From positions 1 to 57,293 of the forward strand of contig JBGVMW010000050.1 of the NCBI GenBank assembly GCA_045125095.1: a stretch of DNA of 57,293 nt, read 5' to 3'. This document shows positions 33,204 through 41,660 of the stretch, in pieces; positions within the stretch are counted from its first letter, which is position 1; the number at the start of each line of letters is the position of its first letter. Both the position numbers and the translations under genes were made by a program. The DNA comes from JBGVMW01 sp045125095. GTDB taxonomy: Bacteria > Bacillota > Clostridia > Lachnospirales > Lachnospiraceae. The notes beneath the pieces are model-generated. The model was not told where the DNA came from, did no database searches, and was given only the letters and a program-made list of their open reading frames with translations.

Positions 33204-33614
33204 ATGGTAAAACCAATAGTGAAGGATGTATTATTTTTGAATCAGAAATCAGAGCCGGCAACCAGGGCAGATATGCAGGTTGTACAGGATTTATTAGATA
33301 CGTTAAGGGCAAACGAGGAAACTTGTGTGGGTATGGCTGCAAATATGATTGGCGTGAAAAAACGCATCATAGTAGTGAGTACCGGATTTATAAATATACC
33401 TATGATAAACCCTGTTATCTTGAAAAAAATAGGACCTTATGAAACAGAAGAAGGATGCCTTTCGTTAACGGGTGTAAGAAAGACAACCAGATATTTGAAG
33501 ATTGAGGTAGAGTATCTGGATGTAAATTGGAAAAAGCAGAGACGCGAATTTTCCAGTGGGCTTGCCCAGATTATCCAGCATGAATGTGACCATTTAGATG
33601 GAATTCTTATTTAG
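33204..33614 (+). CDS. peptide deformylase-like protein, atypical motif 1
   Basis: 136 residues from ATG 33204 (AAAGGAAGTGA seven bases ahead). Motif 2 EEGCLSL and motif 3 QHECDHLDG (HExxH metal site) are intact, so the metal ligands are present. Motif 1 reads CVGMAANMIG where canonical enzymes have GxGLAAxQ, so the conserved Gln is Met. It is also shorter than typical Def (about 150-190). This variant is common in gut Firmicutes; deformylation of nascent proteins is plausible but another amidase role is possible. The next gene starts 89 bp on. Confidence 0.8.
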   Translation: MVKPIVKDVLFLNQKSEPATRADMQVVQDLLDTLRANEETCVGMAANMIGVKKRIIVVSTGFINIPMINPVILKKIGPYETEEGCLSLTGVRKTTRYLKIEVEYLDVNWKKQRREFSSGLAQIIQHECDHLDGILI

Positions 33615-33703
33615 ATGCATATGAAAATGGACTAGGTAAAAAAGCGATTAGAGAATTATAAAATGATGAAAAAAGCTGAACATTCAGCAGAACAGGGGCA
33701 GTT

Positions 33704-34570
33704 ATGAATTGGATTCGGAAAGAACAGGAAGACGAAATGGTGTGTAAGGAGCATGCAGGCGTACCATTTCTTACATTCGAAAAGTTGTTACAGATACCAT
33801 GCATCAAACATGGATTTTCGACAAGAATGGGTGGTGTAAGTGAAGGCATTTATTCATCCATGAACTTAAGCTATACCAGAGGGGATGAGGAAAAGGCGGT
33901 TACAAATAATTTCCGCAGAATGATGGCTGCATTGGAAATGGACAGTAGCAATCTGGTATTTTCTGACCAGACACATACTACCAATGTTCGTGTGGTGACG
34001 GCAAGGGATAGAGGCAAGGGATTTACAAAAAAACGGGATTATTCTGATATTGATGGGTTGGTTACCAATGTGCCGGGGCTGGTGCTGGCAACCTTTTATG
34101 CAGACTGTGTGCCATTGTATTTCGTAGACCCGGTCAAAAAAGCAATCGGTCTTTCGCATTCCGGTTGGCGTGGAACGGTCGGGAAAATTGGTCTTAACAC
34201 CGTGAAATTAATGCAGGCGGAGTATGGATGCGATCCGGCAGATATGATTGGTTGCATTGCACCATCCATTTGTCAGGACTGCTATGAAGTCAGTGAAGAC
34301 GTGATTGCAGAGTTTGACAAAGCATTTGGTGAGGACGCCGGAAGATTATATTACAGAAAAGAAAATGGAAAGTACCAGTTGAATCTCTGGAAAGCGAACG
34401 AGCTTGTGATGAAAGAAGCGGGACTGACACCGGAACATATCGTAGTGACAGACATATGCACTTGCTGCAATGCAGATAAATTATTTTCACACAGAGCAAG
34501 TCATGGGCAGAGAGGGAATCTTGGTGCATTTCTTATGCTGAAAGAGGAGAGCGAAGTCAAAGAAGGTTGA
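33704..34570 (+). CDS. pgeF: peptidoglycan editing factor / purine nucleoside phosphorylase, YfiH-laccase domain
   Basis: 288 residues of the PgeF/YfiH (DUF152) family. HGFSTRMGGVSEG, FSDQTHTTNV, FYADCVPLYFVDP, LSHSGWRGTVGKI and CTCCNADKLFSHRASHGQRG contain the conserved His and Cys residues of the metal site. Known members remove non-canonical L-Ser from peptidoglycan precursors and others phosphorolyse adenosine and inosine. An intrinsic terminator follows 50 bp later. Confidence 0.9.
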   Translation: MNWIRKEQEDEMVCKEHAGVPFLTFEKLLQIPCIKHGFSTRMGGVSEGIYSSMNLSYTRGDEEKAVTNNFRRMMAALEMDSSNLVFSDQTHTTNVRVVTARDRGKGFTKKRDYSDIDGLVTNVPGLVLATFYADCVPLYFVDPVKKAIGLSHSGWRGTVGKIGLNTVKLMQAEYGCDPADMIGCIAPSICQDCYEVSEDVIAEFDKAFGEDAGRLYYRKENGKYQLNLWKANELVMKEAGLTPEHIVVTDICTCCNADKLFSHRASHGQRGNLGAFLMLKEESEVKEG

Positions 34571-34622
34571 AGTGCGGGAATTCATTGTGGAGTAGCTTCC
34601 ACATCATGTTAAAGTTAGGAAA

Positions 34623-34659
34623 AGTCATTATGGAGCGTGAGGCTCTATAGTGGCTTTTT
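34623..34659 (+). terminator. intrinsic terminator after pgeF
   Basis: AGTCATTATGGAGC (34623-34636) pairs with GCTCTATAGTGGCT (34642-34655) with two mismatches, followed by TTTT. Confidence 0.8.
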
Positions 34660-34834
34660 GTAACTATTCAGAACAGGACTGTGCTGAACTGCACAGTCCG
34701 TATGAAAACGTAGTGGCAGCAGGCCAAAATCCATCACCGTAGGTGATTCTGCATGGATTTTGGCATGTTATTATGAATGCAATTCATAATAACATTGGTA
34801 ACCTATGAGGGTACTGAATAGTTACGTCTTTTTT
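34660..34834. repeat. multi-stem structured element closed by a T-tract
   Basis: The ends GTAACTATTCAG (34660-34671) and CTGAATAGTTAC (34814-34825) are complementary and enclose three more hairpins: GGACTGTGC/GCACAGTCC (34676-34684, 34691-34699), GCCAAAATCCAT/ATGGATTTTGGC (34723-34734, 34753-34764) with an inner ATCACC/GGTGAT, and a 13-bp perfect stem (34766-34778, 34782-34794). A run of Ts follows at 34828-34834. No coding frame. It may be a structured RNA or a repeat family. Confidence 0.75.
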
Positions 34835-35030
34835 TATATACTAGGAAATTACAATCGTTTATTGTAGAAATGTAACACGCTCTAGCATATAAAAAATAGG
34901 ATGCGCACGAATTTGAAAGGAAGATGCACTGCGTGCCAAATCAAGCGTAGCAAAGCGTGTAAGCATATCGAAAAGCGAAATTCGTGGAGGGTGCTTGCAC
35001 GCTTTGTTCGGTATATAAACCCAAATTTAA
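34834..35030. repeat. dispersed palindromic repeat, copy 2 (long form, right palindrome arm decayed)
   Basis: Begins with TATATACTAGGAAATTACAA; the matching right arm is degraded (CTCTAGCATATAAAAA). The flank GATGCGCACGAATTTGAAAG and GTGCCAAAT, CAAAGCGTG match the copies at 20461 and 56353. In this copy the element continues: CAAAGCGTGTAAGCA (34952-34966) pairs with TGCTTGCACGCTTTG (34992-35006), and CACGAATTT pairs with AAATTCGTG further in. Confidence 0.8.
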
Positions 35031-35082
35031 AAAATTTTAGAAAAAAGTGTAGTAAAATGCATCCCCCATTCGTTATTATAGT

Positions 35083-35125
35083 ATAAGATGAAAATCTTAT
35101 GTATAATTTCAATATGAGATTATAC
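35083..35125 (+). promoter_or_regulatory. two palindromes upstream of the ECF sigma gene
   Basis: ATAAGATGAAAATCTTAT (35083-35100) is followed at once by GTATAAT...ATTATAC (35101-35107 and 35119-35125). TATA-type boxes lie inside. They sit 50-90 bp before the sigma factor start and probably hold its promoter and an operator. Confidence 0.4.
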
Positions 35126-35170
35126 ATATATAAGCTTATATTAAATTACAAACCAAAGGGAGGATACATC

Positions 35171-35704
35171 ATGCTTTTGTTTTTATGCATGCTAGAAACA
35201 GAAGAAGATAAGAATACATTTATTCAAATCTATGAGACATACCGTGGTATGATGTGGTATATCGCCAATGAAATACTGCACGACAGTTATTTGGCAGAGG
35301 ACGCTGTACAGGAAGCGTTTTTAACGCTGACAAAATACATACATAAGGTAGATGGGGTATCGCCAACTACCAGACGATTTTTGTATACCGTTACAAAGTC
35401 AAAAGCAATCGATATGTATCGGGCAAGAAAAGGAGTTGCAGCTGTAGAAACAGAAGAACTGGAAACTTTAGAATTAAGTGATGATACCAATATGTTGGAG
35501 TCATACATAAGCAAGGAAAACTATAAAAAACTGGTGAATTGTATACGTAACCTGAAAGAGGAATACCGGGTTGTGTTTGAATTAAAGCATATGCATGAAA
35601 TGTCGGATTCCGAAATAGCGGAAATTTTGCAGATAACACCAAAGCTTGCCAATGTGCGCTATTACCGAGCAAGAAAAAAATTACAGGAAATGATAAAAAA
35701 TTAA
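35171..35704 (+). CDS. ECF-type RNA polymerase sigma factor
   Basis: 177 residues from ATG 35171, after AAAGGGAGG; longer in-frame starts lack an RBS. Region 2 (IYETYRGMMWYIANEILHDS, YLAEDAVQEAFLTL) and region 4 (LKHMHEMSDSEIAEILQITP, KLANVRYYRARKKL) are clear. It begins a same-strand operon with a one-TM protein, a DUF4349 lipoprotein and a second lipoprotein, so it probably responds to an envelope signal and directs transcription of this operon. Confidence 0.92.
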   Translation: MLLFLCMLETEEDKNTFIQIYETYRGMMWYIANEILHDSYLAEDAVQEAFLTLTKYIHKVDGVSPTTRRFLYTVTKSKAIDMYRARKGVAAVETEELETLELSDDTNMLESYISKENYKKLVNCIRNLKEEYRVVFELKHMHEMSDSEIAEILQITPKLANVRYYRARKKLQEMIKN

Positions 35705-35720
35705 GGAAGGGGGAAGTATC

Positions 35721-36500
35721 GTGAACGAAGATTTGTTGAAGAAAGCAGTAGAAGAAGCAATGGAAGAAGATATGTCCTTTATACCGAAACGACAGGAATT
35801 AGAGGAAATGCACGAATTTTCCGAAAAGTTTGATGAAAAAGTTCGCAGGATGGCAGTACCAAAGAAAATACAACGCTTTCGTTATCAAAAAGCAATGAGT
35901 GTAGCGGCTGCCTGTCTGTCAGTAGTGATTTTAGCTGGTATGTTTAGCCAGACGTATTTGCCGTCAAGTAAGAGTTCTGATCTGGCATCTTCAGAATCTA
36001 GCACGGCAGAACAGACTGATGGGGCAGTAAACTATGAAGATGTAACAGATTCCGTGGAAGAAAGTGAGAAAGACGGCTCGGAATCGGTAATGGAATCAGA
36101 AGTGTTAGAGAATTCAATAACGGGCGATAATGGAACAAAGCAGAATAGTGTGGAAGATGAAAGGCTGCAGATGAATGATAGTGGCGGACAAATGGTAGAA
36201 GATACATTTATGGAAGAATTGTTGCAGCAACATGAAAAGATAATCTGTGACAGCTATCAGATAGATGGCGACACTTGCAGAATCTGGTTCGAACATAAGG
36301 AAATCACATTTAGTGCAGCGAAAATTGTAGTGTATGTGTGCATGGAAAATGGTGAATGGTACCAGTATAAAACACCATATACAGTACAAACAGAAGAAAA
36401 TGGAGACATATGCGTTAAATTGGAAGGTTTACCGAATGAAGAATATACTGCCTTATATGTAATGGTAGAAGATAAGGTAGTGGTAATGGAGAAAAAATAA
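35721..36500 (+). CDS. single-pass membrane protein, putative anti-sigma factor
   Basis: 259 residues from GTG 35721, behind AAGGAAGGGGGAAG. The N-terminal 50 residues are charged and cytosolic; one membrane helix at about 56-75 (SVAAACLSVVILAGMF); a Ser/Glu-rich low-complexity stretch (about 80-150); and a small C-terminal domain (about 165-259). Position 17 bp after an ECF sigma factor and this topology fit an anti-sigma factor, but no zinc-binding HxxxCxxC motif is visible, so the class is uncertain. Confidence 0.75.
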   Translation: MNEDLLKKAVEEAMEEDMSFIPKRQELEEMHEFSEKFDEKVRRMAVPKKIQRFRYQKAMSVAAACLSVVILAGMFSQTYLPSSKSSDLASSESSTAEQTDGAVNYEDVTDSVEESEKDGSESVMESEVLENSITGDNGTKQNSVEDERLQMNDSGGQMVEDTFMEELLQQHEKIICDSYQIDGDTCRIWFEHKEITFSAAKIVVYVCMENGEWYQYKTPYTVQTEENGDICVKLEGLPNEEYTALYVMVEDKVVVMEKK

Positions 36501-36545
36501 CCATTATTGGGAAATATTGTTTCTATAGGAAAGTAGGGGATTTTT

Positions 36546-37526
36546 ATGAAAAAAATAAGTATTATATTACTAGTAGCATTGCTTCTTACCGGATGTGGTG
36601 CATCAGACAGAAAAGCAGATAGTTACATAGCAACCGATACAGAGCAGACAATGGATAGCAGTATGAATAGCATGGAAATGGAATACACGGAAGATTCGGA
36701 AAGTGTCATGGGTAGCGAAGAAAGTGTAGGGAGTGCTGTGGCTGAGTCCGGTGTACTGGATGCAGTAGTGACAAATGGAGATGCCACGCAGAAAATAATA
36801 AAAACAGTATCCCTGTCGATGCAGACAAAAGAATTTGATAACGTGATAGCAGCAATTGGAACAAAAACAAAGGTGGTGCAGGGGTATACGGAATATTCTT
36901 CCATTGAAGGGAATCGTTATTATAATAATACTGGAAATCGCTATGCAAATATTGTGCTTCGTATTCCACAGGAACAGCTAGATACTTTTTTGAAAGAAGT
37001 AGAAGGACTGGGCAACGTGACAAGTCAAAGTCTGAATACGGATAATATTACATTAAAATATGCAGATACGAAGAGTCACAAAGAAGCCTTGCAGGTAGAA
37101 TATGACAGAGTACTTGCGCTGCTAGAAAAAGCAGATACGATGGAAACAATCCTGGCACTGGAAAGTCATTTGTCAGATATTCGATATCAGTTAAACCAGT
37201 ATGAGAGTACGTTGCGAACCTATGATAATCAGGTAGATTACAGTACGGTTAAGTTAGAAATCTATGAAGTTGAGCGCATCACAGAAATTAAAGAAGAAAC
37301 ATTTTTCGATAAGATAAAAAATGGTTTGTCGGATAATTTGATTGCAATCGGGGATACGGTATCTAATTTTATAATCTGGTTAATTGTGTCATTGCCATAT
37401 TTCATAATCTGCGGTATTATAATTACGGTAATTATTTTTATTATTCGTAAAATACGGAAAAAACACAGAAGAAAAAAAGAAATCACCATACAGGAACAGC
37501 AAAATCAGAATAAGATGACAAAATAA
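36546..37526 (+). CDS. DUF4349 lipoprotein
   Basis: 326 residues. Lipoprotein signal with lipobox LLTGC at Cys17. Residues about 80-300 are DUF4349 (QKIIKTVSLSMQTKEFDNVI, VLRIPQEQLDTFLKEVEGLG, SHLSDIRYQLNQYESTLRTY) with a coiled-coil region and a C-terminal transmembrane helix at about 273-298, followed by a basic tail. Such proteins often accompany ECF sigma factors in Clostridia; function unknown, probably envelope sensing or maintenance. It would be anchored at both ends. Confidence 0.88.
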   Translation: MKKISIILLVALLLTGCGASDRKADSYIATDTEQTMDSSMNSMEMEYTEDSESVMGSEESVGSAVAESGVLDAVVTNGDATQKIIKTVSLSMQTKEFDNVIAAIGTKTKVVQGYTEYSSIEGNRYYNNTGNRYANIVLRIPQEQLDTFLKEVEGLGNVTSQSLNTDNITLKYADTKSHKEALQVEYDRVLALLEKADTMETILALESHLSDIRYQLNQYESTLRTYDNQVDYSTVKLEIYEVERITEIKEETFFDKIKNGLSDNLIAIGDTVSNFIIWLIVSLPYFIICGIIITVIIFIIRKIRKKHRRKKEITIQEQQNQNKMTK

Positions 37527-37575
37527 GTTGCTTATGTATGTTAATGCTGAGAAAGTAGCAGAATGGAGGAATATT

Positions 37576-38193
37576 ATGAAGAAAAAAATTGTAATGCTTA
37601 TGGGAATTGTGTGCATGCTTGCAACAGTAACTGCTTGTGGAGGTGGCGGTGGAACAACAAATGAAGTTGCCACAGAGGCACCACAGTCTGCAACATCCGG
37701 TAACAGCGTAACAACAGATGGAGAAAGTGTGACGACAGCCGGAGAGAGTGAAACAACACCGGAACAGCCGGAGGCAGATGTGACAACGGAGGAAGATGTT
37801 TCTGAAGAACCAACGGAAGGCGTCGAGGCTGAAGGAGATGGTGCTGTAACGGAGCCACCTGTTTATGAAGATGTAAAGGTAGACAAATCTGTAGGAGAAA
37901 TCACAGTGACAGAAGTAAATGAGAATATAGCAAGAGTACCTGTTGTCATTCGTGATATTGATATAGACAGACTGCGATTATTAGTTCGTGGATATAATGA
38001 GGATGCGAAGAAATATGTTGGTGAGGCTTGTTTTATATCCAGTGAAGCTGCAACCATTACCGATATGGATGGAAAAAAATTAGAATTTTCCGATTTACAG
38101 CCAGGCAACGTGATTTATGTTGAGATTGGTGGCGTGTTAGAGAGCGATCCGGCTCAGACATATACAGAAACTATCATAGTAATTCAGAAATAA
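37576..38193 (+). CDS. lipoprotein with Thr/Glu-rich linker, unknown function
   Basis: 205 residues from ATG 37576 (TGGAGGAATATT ahead); an in-frame start at 37528 lacks an RBS. Lipobox VTAC near residue 20, then Gly-rich CGGGGG, a low-complexity linker (TTEAPQSATSGN..., about 28-100) and a small C-terminal beta-rich domain (about 108-205). No family recognised. Last gene of the sigma-factor operon; a strong terminator follows. Confidence 0.8.
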   Translation: MKKKIVMLMGIVCMLATVTACGGGGGTTNEVATEAPQSATSGNSVTTDGESVTTAGESETTPEQPEADVTTEEDVSEEPTEGVEAEGDGAVTEPPVYEDVKVDKSVGEITVTEVNENIARVPVVIRDIDIDRLRLLVRGYNEDAKKYVGEACFISSEAATITDMDGKKLEFSDLQPGNVIYVEIGGVLESDPAQTYTETIIVIQK

Positions 38194-38204
38194 TAATTGA
38201 TCGT

Positions 38205-38244
38205 GAGACAGTGTGTGCTTATGCAGGACACACTGTCTCTTTTT
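38205..38244 (+). terminator. intrinsic terminator of the sigma-factor operon
   Basis: GAGACAGTGTG (38205-38215) pairs perfectly with CACACTGTCTC (38229-38239), followed by TTTTT. Confidence 0.92.
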
Positions 38245-38336
38245 ATATTTTTGTTGCTTTTGCACAGTTCTTTTGTTAAGATAGCATATGGGATTTGTAT
38301 CCCTTTAATTCGAGAGAAGAAAGAAGGCAACAAGAT

Positions 38337-39518
38337 ATGGTAGCAGATAAAATGATTGGCTATTTATCCAATAATTCCGTTATCCGTGCAATGTTTGAAG
38401 AAGGCAAGCGGATGGCAGAGGAATTTGGTGCAGAAAATGTATATGACTTTAGTTTGGGTAATCCCAACGTGGCAGCACCAGTTCAGGTGAAGGAATCTGT
38501 TCTCAAGCACATTGAGGAGGATTCTTTAGATATTCACGGATATATGAGTAATATTGGTTATGAAGAAGTGCGTGAAAAAATAGCACAGTCTATCAATAAG
38601 CGTTTTGACACGAATTTTCATGCATCTAACATTATTATGACCGTTGGTGCAGCAGGTGGATTAAACGTGATTTTCAAGACATTACTGAATCCGGGGGATG
38701 AGGTGATTACCTTTGCACCATTCTTTGGTGAATATAGAAGCTATACAGATAACTATGATGGAAAATTAGTTGTGATTTCTCCAAATACCGTTGATTTTCA
38801 GCCGAATTTAGCTGAGTTTGAAGAAAAAATCACACCAAAGACAAAGGTTGTTATTGTAAACAATCCAAATAATCCAACAGGTGTGGTCTATTCTGAGGAA
38901 ACTATCAAAAAGATGGCTGCTATCTTAGAAAAGAAGCAGGAAGAATTTGGAACAAATATCTGCATCGTATCAGACGAGCCATATAGGGAATTGGCATATG
39001 ATGGTGTGGAAGTGCCATATTTGACAAAATATTATAAAAATACAGTGGTTGGATATTCCTACAGTAAGTCCTTATCCTTACCGGGTGAGCGTATCGGTTA
39101 TCTGGTCATTCCGGATGAGCTGACAGATTCCGAGGCGGTAAAAAATGCGGCTGGAATTGCAACACGCATTCTGGGATTTGTCAATGCGCCATCGTTGTTT
39201 CAGAAGGTAGTTGCTGATTGCCTGGATGCGGAAGTAGATGTTTCCTATTACAATAGAAATAGAGAGACTTTGTATGATGGCTTGCAGAAGTGTGGATTTA
39301 CCTGTATCAAGCCACAAGGAGCATTTTATCTTTTTGTAAAATCTCCAATCGAAGATGAAAAATCATTCTGCGAGGAAGCAAAAAAATACAATATCTTATT
39401 AGTTCCGGGAAGTACCTTTGGTTGTCCGGGCTATGTGCGTATTGCATATTGTGTGGCATATGAAACCATTGTAAACGCAATGCCGGCATTTGAGAAACTG
39501 GCGAAGACGTATATGTAA
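38337..39518 (+). CDS. PLP-dependent aminotransferase, class I/II
   Basis: 393 residues from ATG 38337; a TTG at 38295 in frame has no RBS. PLP Lys in SYSKSLSLPGERIGYL (about residue 244), Asp in VSDEPYRELAYDG, and NNPNNPTG. Closest in style to aspartate/alanine aminotransferases of Clostridia (AspC-like, with MIGYLSNNSVIRAMFEEG at the N-terminus). It moves an amino group between an amino acid and 2-oxoglutarate; the exact donor cannot be read. The RBS (GAAGGCAAC) is weak. Confidence 0.88.
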   Translation: MVADKMIGYLSNNSVIRAMFEEGKRMAEEFGAENVYDFSLGNPNVAAPVQVKESVLKHIEEDSLDIHGYMSNIGYEEVREKIAQSINKRFDTNFHASNIIMTVGAAGGLNVIFKTLLNPGDEVITFAPFFGEYRSYTDNYDGKLVVISPNTVDFQPNLAEFEEKITPKTKVVIVNNPNNPTGVVYSEETIKKMAAILEKKQEEFGTNICIVSDEPYRELAYDGVEVPYLTKYYKNTVVGYSYSKSLSLPGERIGYLVIPDELTDSEAVKNAAGIATRILGFVNAPSLFQKVVADCLDAEVDVSYYNRNRETLYDGLQKCGFTCIKPQGAFYLFVKSPIEDEKSFCEEAKKYNILLVPGSTFGCPGYVRIAYCVAYETIVNAMPAFEKLAKTYM

Positions 39519-39583
39519 CAGTGAAATGGTAATATGAATAGGATTTATAGCCACAATTACGTGTAGAAAGGAAAAACAGGATT

Positions 39584-40642
39584 ATGTATAACTGGGAAAA
39601 AAATGTACGAAAAGTAGTTCCATATGTACCGGGTGAGCAGCCAAAAGAATCAAAAATGATTAAGCTGAACACCAATGAGAATCCATACCCGCCGGCACCG
39701 GGAGTAAAAGAGTCGTTGGCAAATTTAGATGCAGAAAAGCTGCGTCTCTATCCGGATCCAACTTCCGATTCTCTGGTAAGTGCTTTGGCTGGGTATTATG
39801 GATTGCAGAAGAATGAAGTTTTTGTGGGAGTGGGCTCGGATGATGTGCTTTCTGTAGCATTTCTTACATTTTTTAATAGTGATAAACCGATATTGTTTCC
39901 GGATATTACATATTCATTCTATGATGTATGGGCAGATGTTTACCGTATTCCTTACGAACGTCAGCCGCTTAATGAAGAGTTTGAAATGGTAAAGGAAGAT
40001 TATTATAAGGAAAATGGTGGTGTTATTTTTCCAAATCCAAATGCACCTACAGGTGTATTACAGAGTCTTGCATCTATTGAGGATATTATCAGTCACAACA
40101 GAGATGTAGTAGTGATTGTGGATGAAGCTTATATTGATTTTGGAGGAGTGTCAGCGTTAGAGCTGATTCATAAGTACGATAATCTTTTGGTGGTACAGAC
40201 ATACTCTAAGTCCCGTTCTATGGCAGGCCTTCGTGTGGGATATGCAATGGGTAATGAGAAGTTAATCAAGTATATGAATGATGTAAAATATTCCATTAAT
40301 TCCTATACAATGAATATGCCATCTTTAGTATATGGTGTAGCTGCATTGAAGGATGATGCGTATTTTAAGGAAACTACAGGACGCATCATTGCAACAAGAG
40401 AGCGTGCAAAAGTGAAATTAAAAGAACTGGGATTTGCATTTAGAGATTCTATGTCTAATTTTATTTTTGCGACACATGATACCGTTCCGGCAAAGCAAAT
40501 ATTTGAGGCGTTGCGAGAAAGAAAAATCTTCGTAAGATATTTCAACCAGCCTCGTATTGACAATTACCTTCGTATTACGGTTGGTACAGACGAGGAGATG
40601 GATGCTTTGTTTGAGGCGCTTGAAACAATTGTAAACGGCTAA
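39584..40642 (+). CDS. hisC: histidinol-phosphate aminotransferase
   Basis: 352 residues. IKLNTNENPYPPAPGVKESL, YPDPTSDSLVSALA, GVGSDDVL, FPNPNAPTG, VDEAYIDFGG and the PLP Lys in QTYSKSRSMAGLRVGYA fit HisC. It converts imidazole acetol phosphate to histidinol phosphate. No other his genes are near, so it could be a stand-alone hisC or a broad aromatic aminotransferase of the same family. RBS GAAAGGAAAAACAGG. The DUF368 gene follows 13 bp later, suggesting co-transcription. Confidence 0.9.
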   Translation: MYNWEKNVRKVVPYVPGEQPKESKMIKLNTNENPYPPAPGVKESLANLDAEKLRLYPDPTSDSLVSALAGYYGLQKNEVFVGVGSDDVLSVAFLTFFNSDKPILFPDITYSFYDVWADVYRIPYERQPLNEEFEMVKEDYYKENGGVIFPNPNAPTGVLQSLASIEDIISHNRDVVVIVDEAYIDFGGVSALELIHKYDNLLVVQTYSKSRSMAGLRVGYAMGNEKLIKYMNDVKYSINSYTMNMPSLVYGVAALKDDAYFKETTGRIIATRERAKVKLKELGFAFRDSMSNFIFATHDTVPAKQIFEALRERKIFVRYFNQPRIDNYLRITVGTDEEMDALFEALETIVNG

Positions 40643-40655
40643 TGAAGGAGGAATT

Positions 40656-41525
40656 ATGTTAAAATTATTAGGTGGATTTTTGATGGCAATGGCAGATAGT
40701 GTGCCGGGGGTGTCTGGTGGTACGATTCTGTTTCTGCTTGGATTATATGACAACTTTATTGGTTCTTTGAGTAAATTAATCAGTGGAACAAAAGAGGAGA
40801 GAATAGATGCCCTTAAATTTCTGATACGTATAGCAATTGGCTGGGTATTAGGATTTGTATTAGCGGTGTTGGTGATTACTTCACTGTTTGAATCTCATAT
40901 TTATCAGGTGAGTTCTGTATTCCTTGGTTTTATCATTTTCTCTATTCCGATTGTAATGAAACAGGAAAAGGAAGTGATAAAAGGAAAATATGTAAACTTG
41001 ATTTATACAGCACTAGGTATGGCACTTGTAATTGCAATTACGGTGTTAAACCCATCAGGTGGTGCAGAGAGCGCAGGCTTTATATTGACATTAGGTAGTG
41101 GTATTTATGTATTTGCAGTTGGTATGGTAGCCATTTCTGCAATGGTGCTTCCGGGAATATCCGGTTCTACGTTATTGTTAATTTTTGGCTTGTATATGCC
41201 GGTTATGTCAGCGATAAAGGGTGTACTTCATTTTGAATTCAGTAACCTTCCGGTTTGCATCATATTTGGTTTGGGTGTGATTGCGGGTATTTTGTTGGTA
41301 ATCAAGCTGGTTGATTATATGTTAAAGAATCATAGAAGCCAGACGATATATGCCATTATTGGATTGATGATTGGTTCCCTCTATTCCATCGTGCAGGGTC
41401 CAACGACTTTAGATGTTCCGAAACCAGCAATGAGTTTTGATACCTTCCATATTTTATTCTTCCTTCTTGGAGGCGTGATTATTTTTGGATTGCAGTTACT
41501 GCAGAGCAAGAAAGAGGAGAAATAA
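40656..41525 (+). CDS. DUF368 membrane protein (polyprenyl-phosphate transporter family)
   Basis: 289 residues, about eight to nine membrane helices. GGFLMAMADSVPGVSGGT at the start and the mirrored MVLPGISGSTLLLIFGLY in the second half are the internal repeat of DUF368. Members (PopT) return undecaprenyl phosphate to the inner face of the membrane for cell-wall synthesis. RBS GAAGGAGGAATT. A bidirectional-type terminator follows. Confidence 0.9.
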   Translation: MLKLLGGFLMAMADSVPGVSGGTILFLLGLYDNFIGSLSKLISGTKEERIDALKFLIRIAIGWVLGFVLAVLVITSLFESHIYQVSSVFLGFIIFSIPIVMKQEKEVIKGKYVNLIYTALGMALVIAITVLNPSGGAESAGFILTLGSGIYVFAVGMVAISAMVLPGISGSTLLLIFGLYMPVMSAIKGVLHFEFSNLPVCIIFGLGVIAGILLVIKLVDYMLKNHRSQTIYAIIGLMIGSLYSIVQGPTTLDVPKPAMSFDTFHILFFLLGGVIIFGLQLLQSKKEEK

Positions 41526-41581
41526 CAAAGTACAATAGTTTTTGTAAAATATAATACATGAAATATCGTGGTAAATAAAGA

Positions 41582-41615
41582 GAAACTGTCAGCGAAAGAG
41601 CTGGCAGTTTCTTTT
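41582..41615 (+). terminator. intrinsic terminator between convergent genes
   Basis: GAAACTGTCAGC (41582-41593) pairs with GCTGGCAGTTTC (41600-41611), one mismatch, followed by TTTT. Confidence 0.9.
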
Positions 41616-41660
41616 GTAGGTGCGTGTTTGTATAAAAGTCTATTTGACGAAGCAATATTC

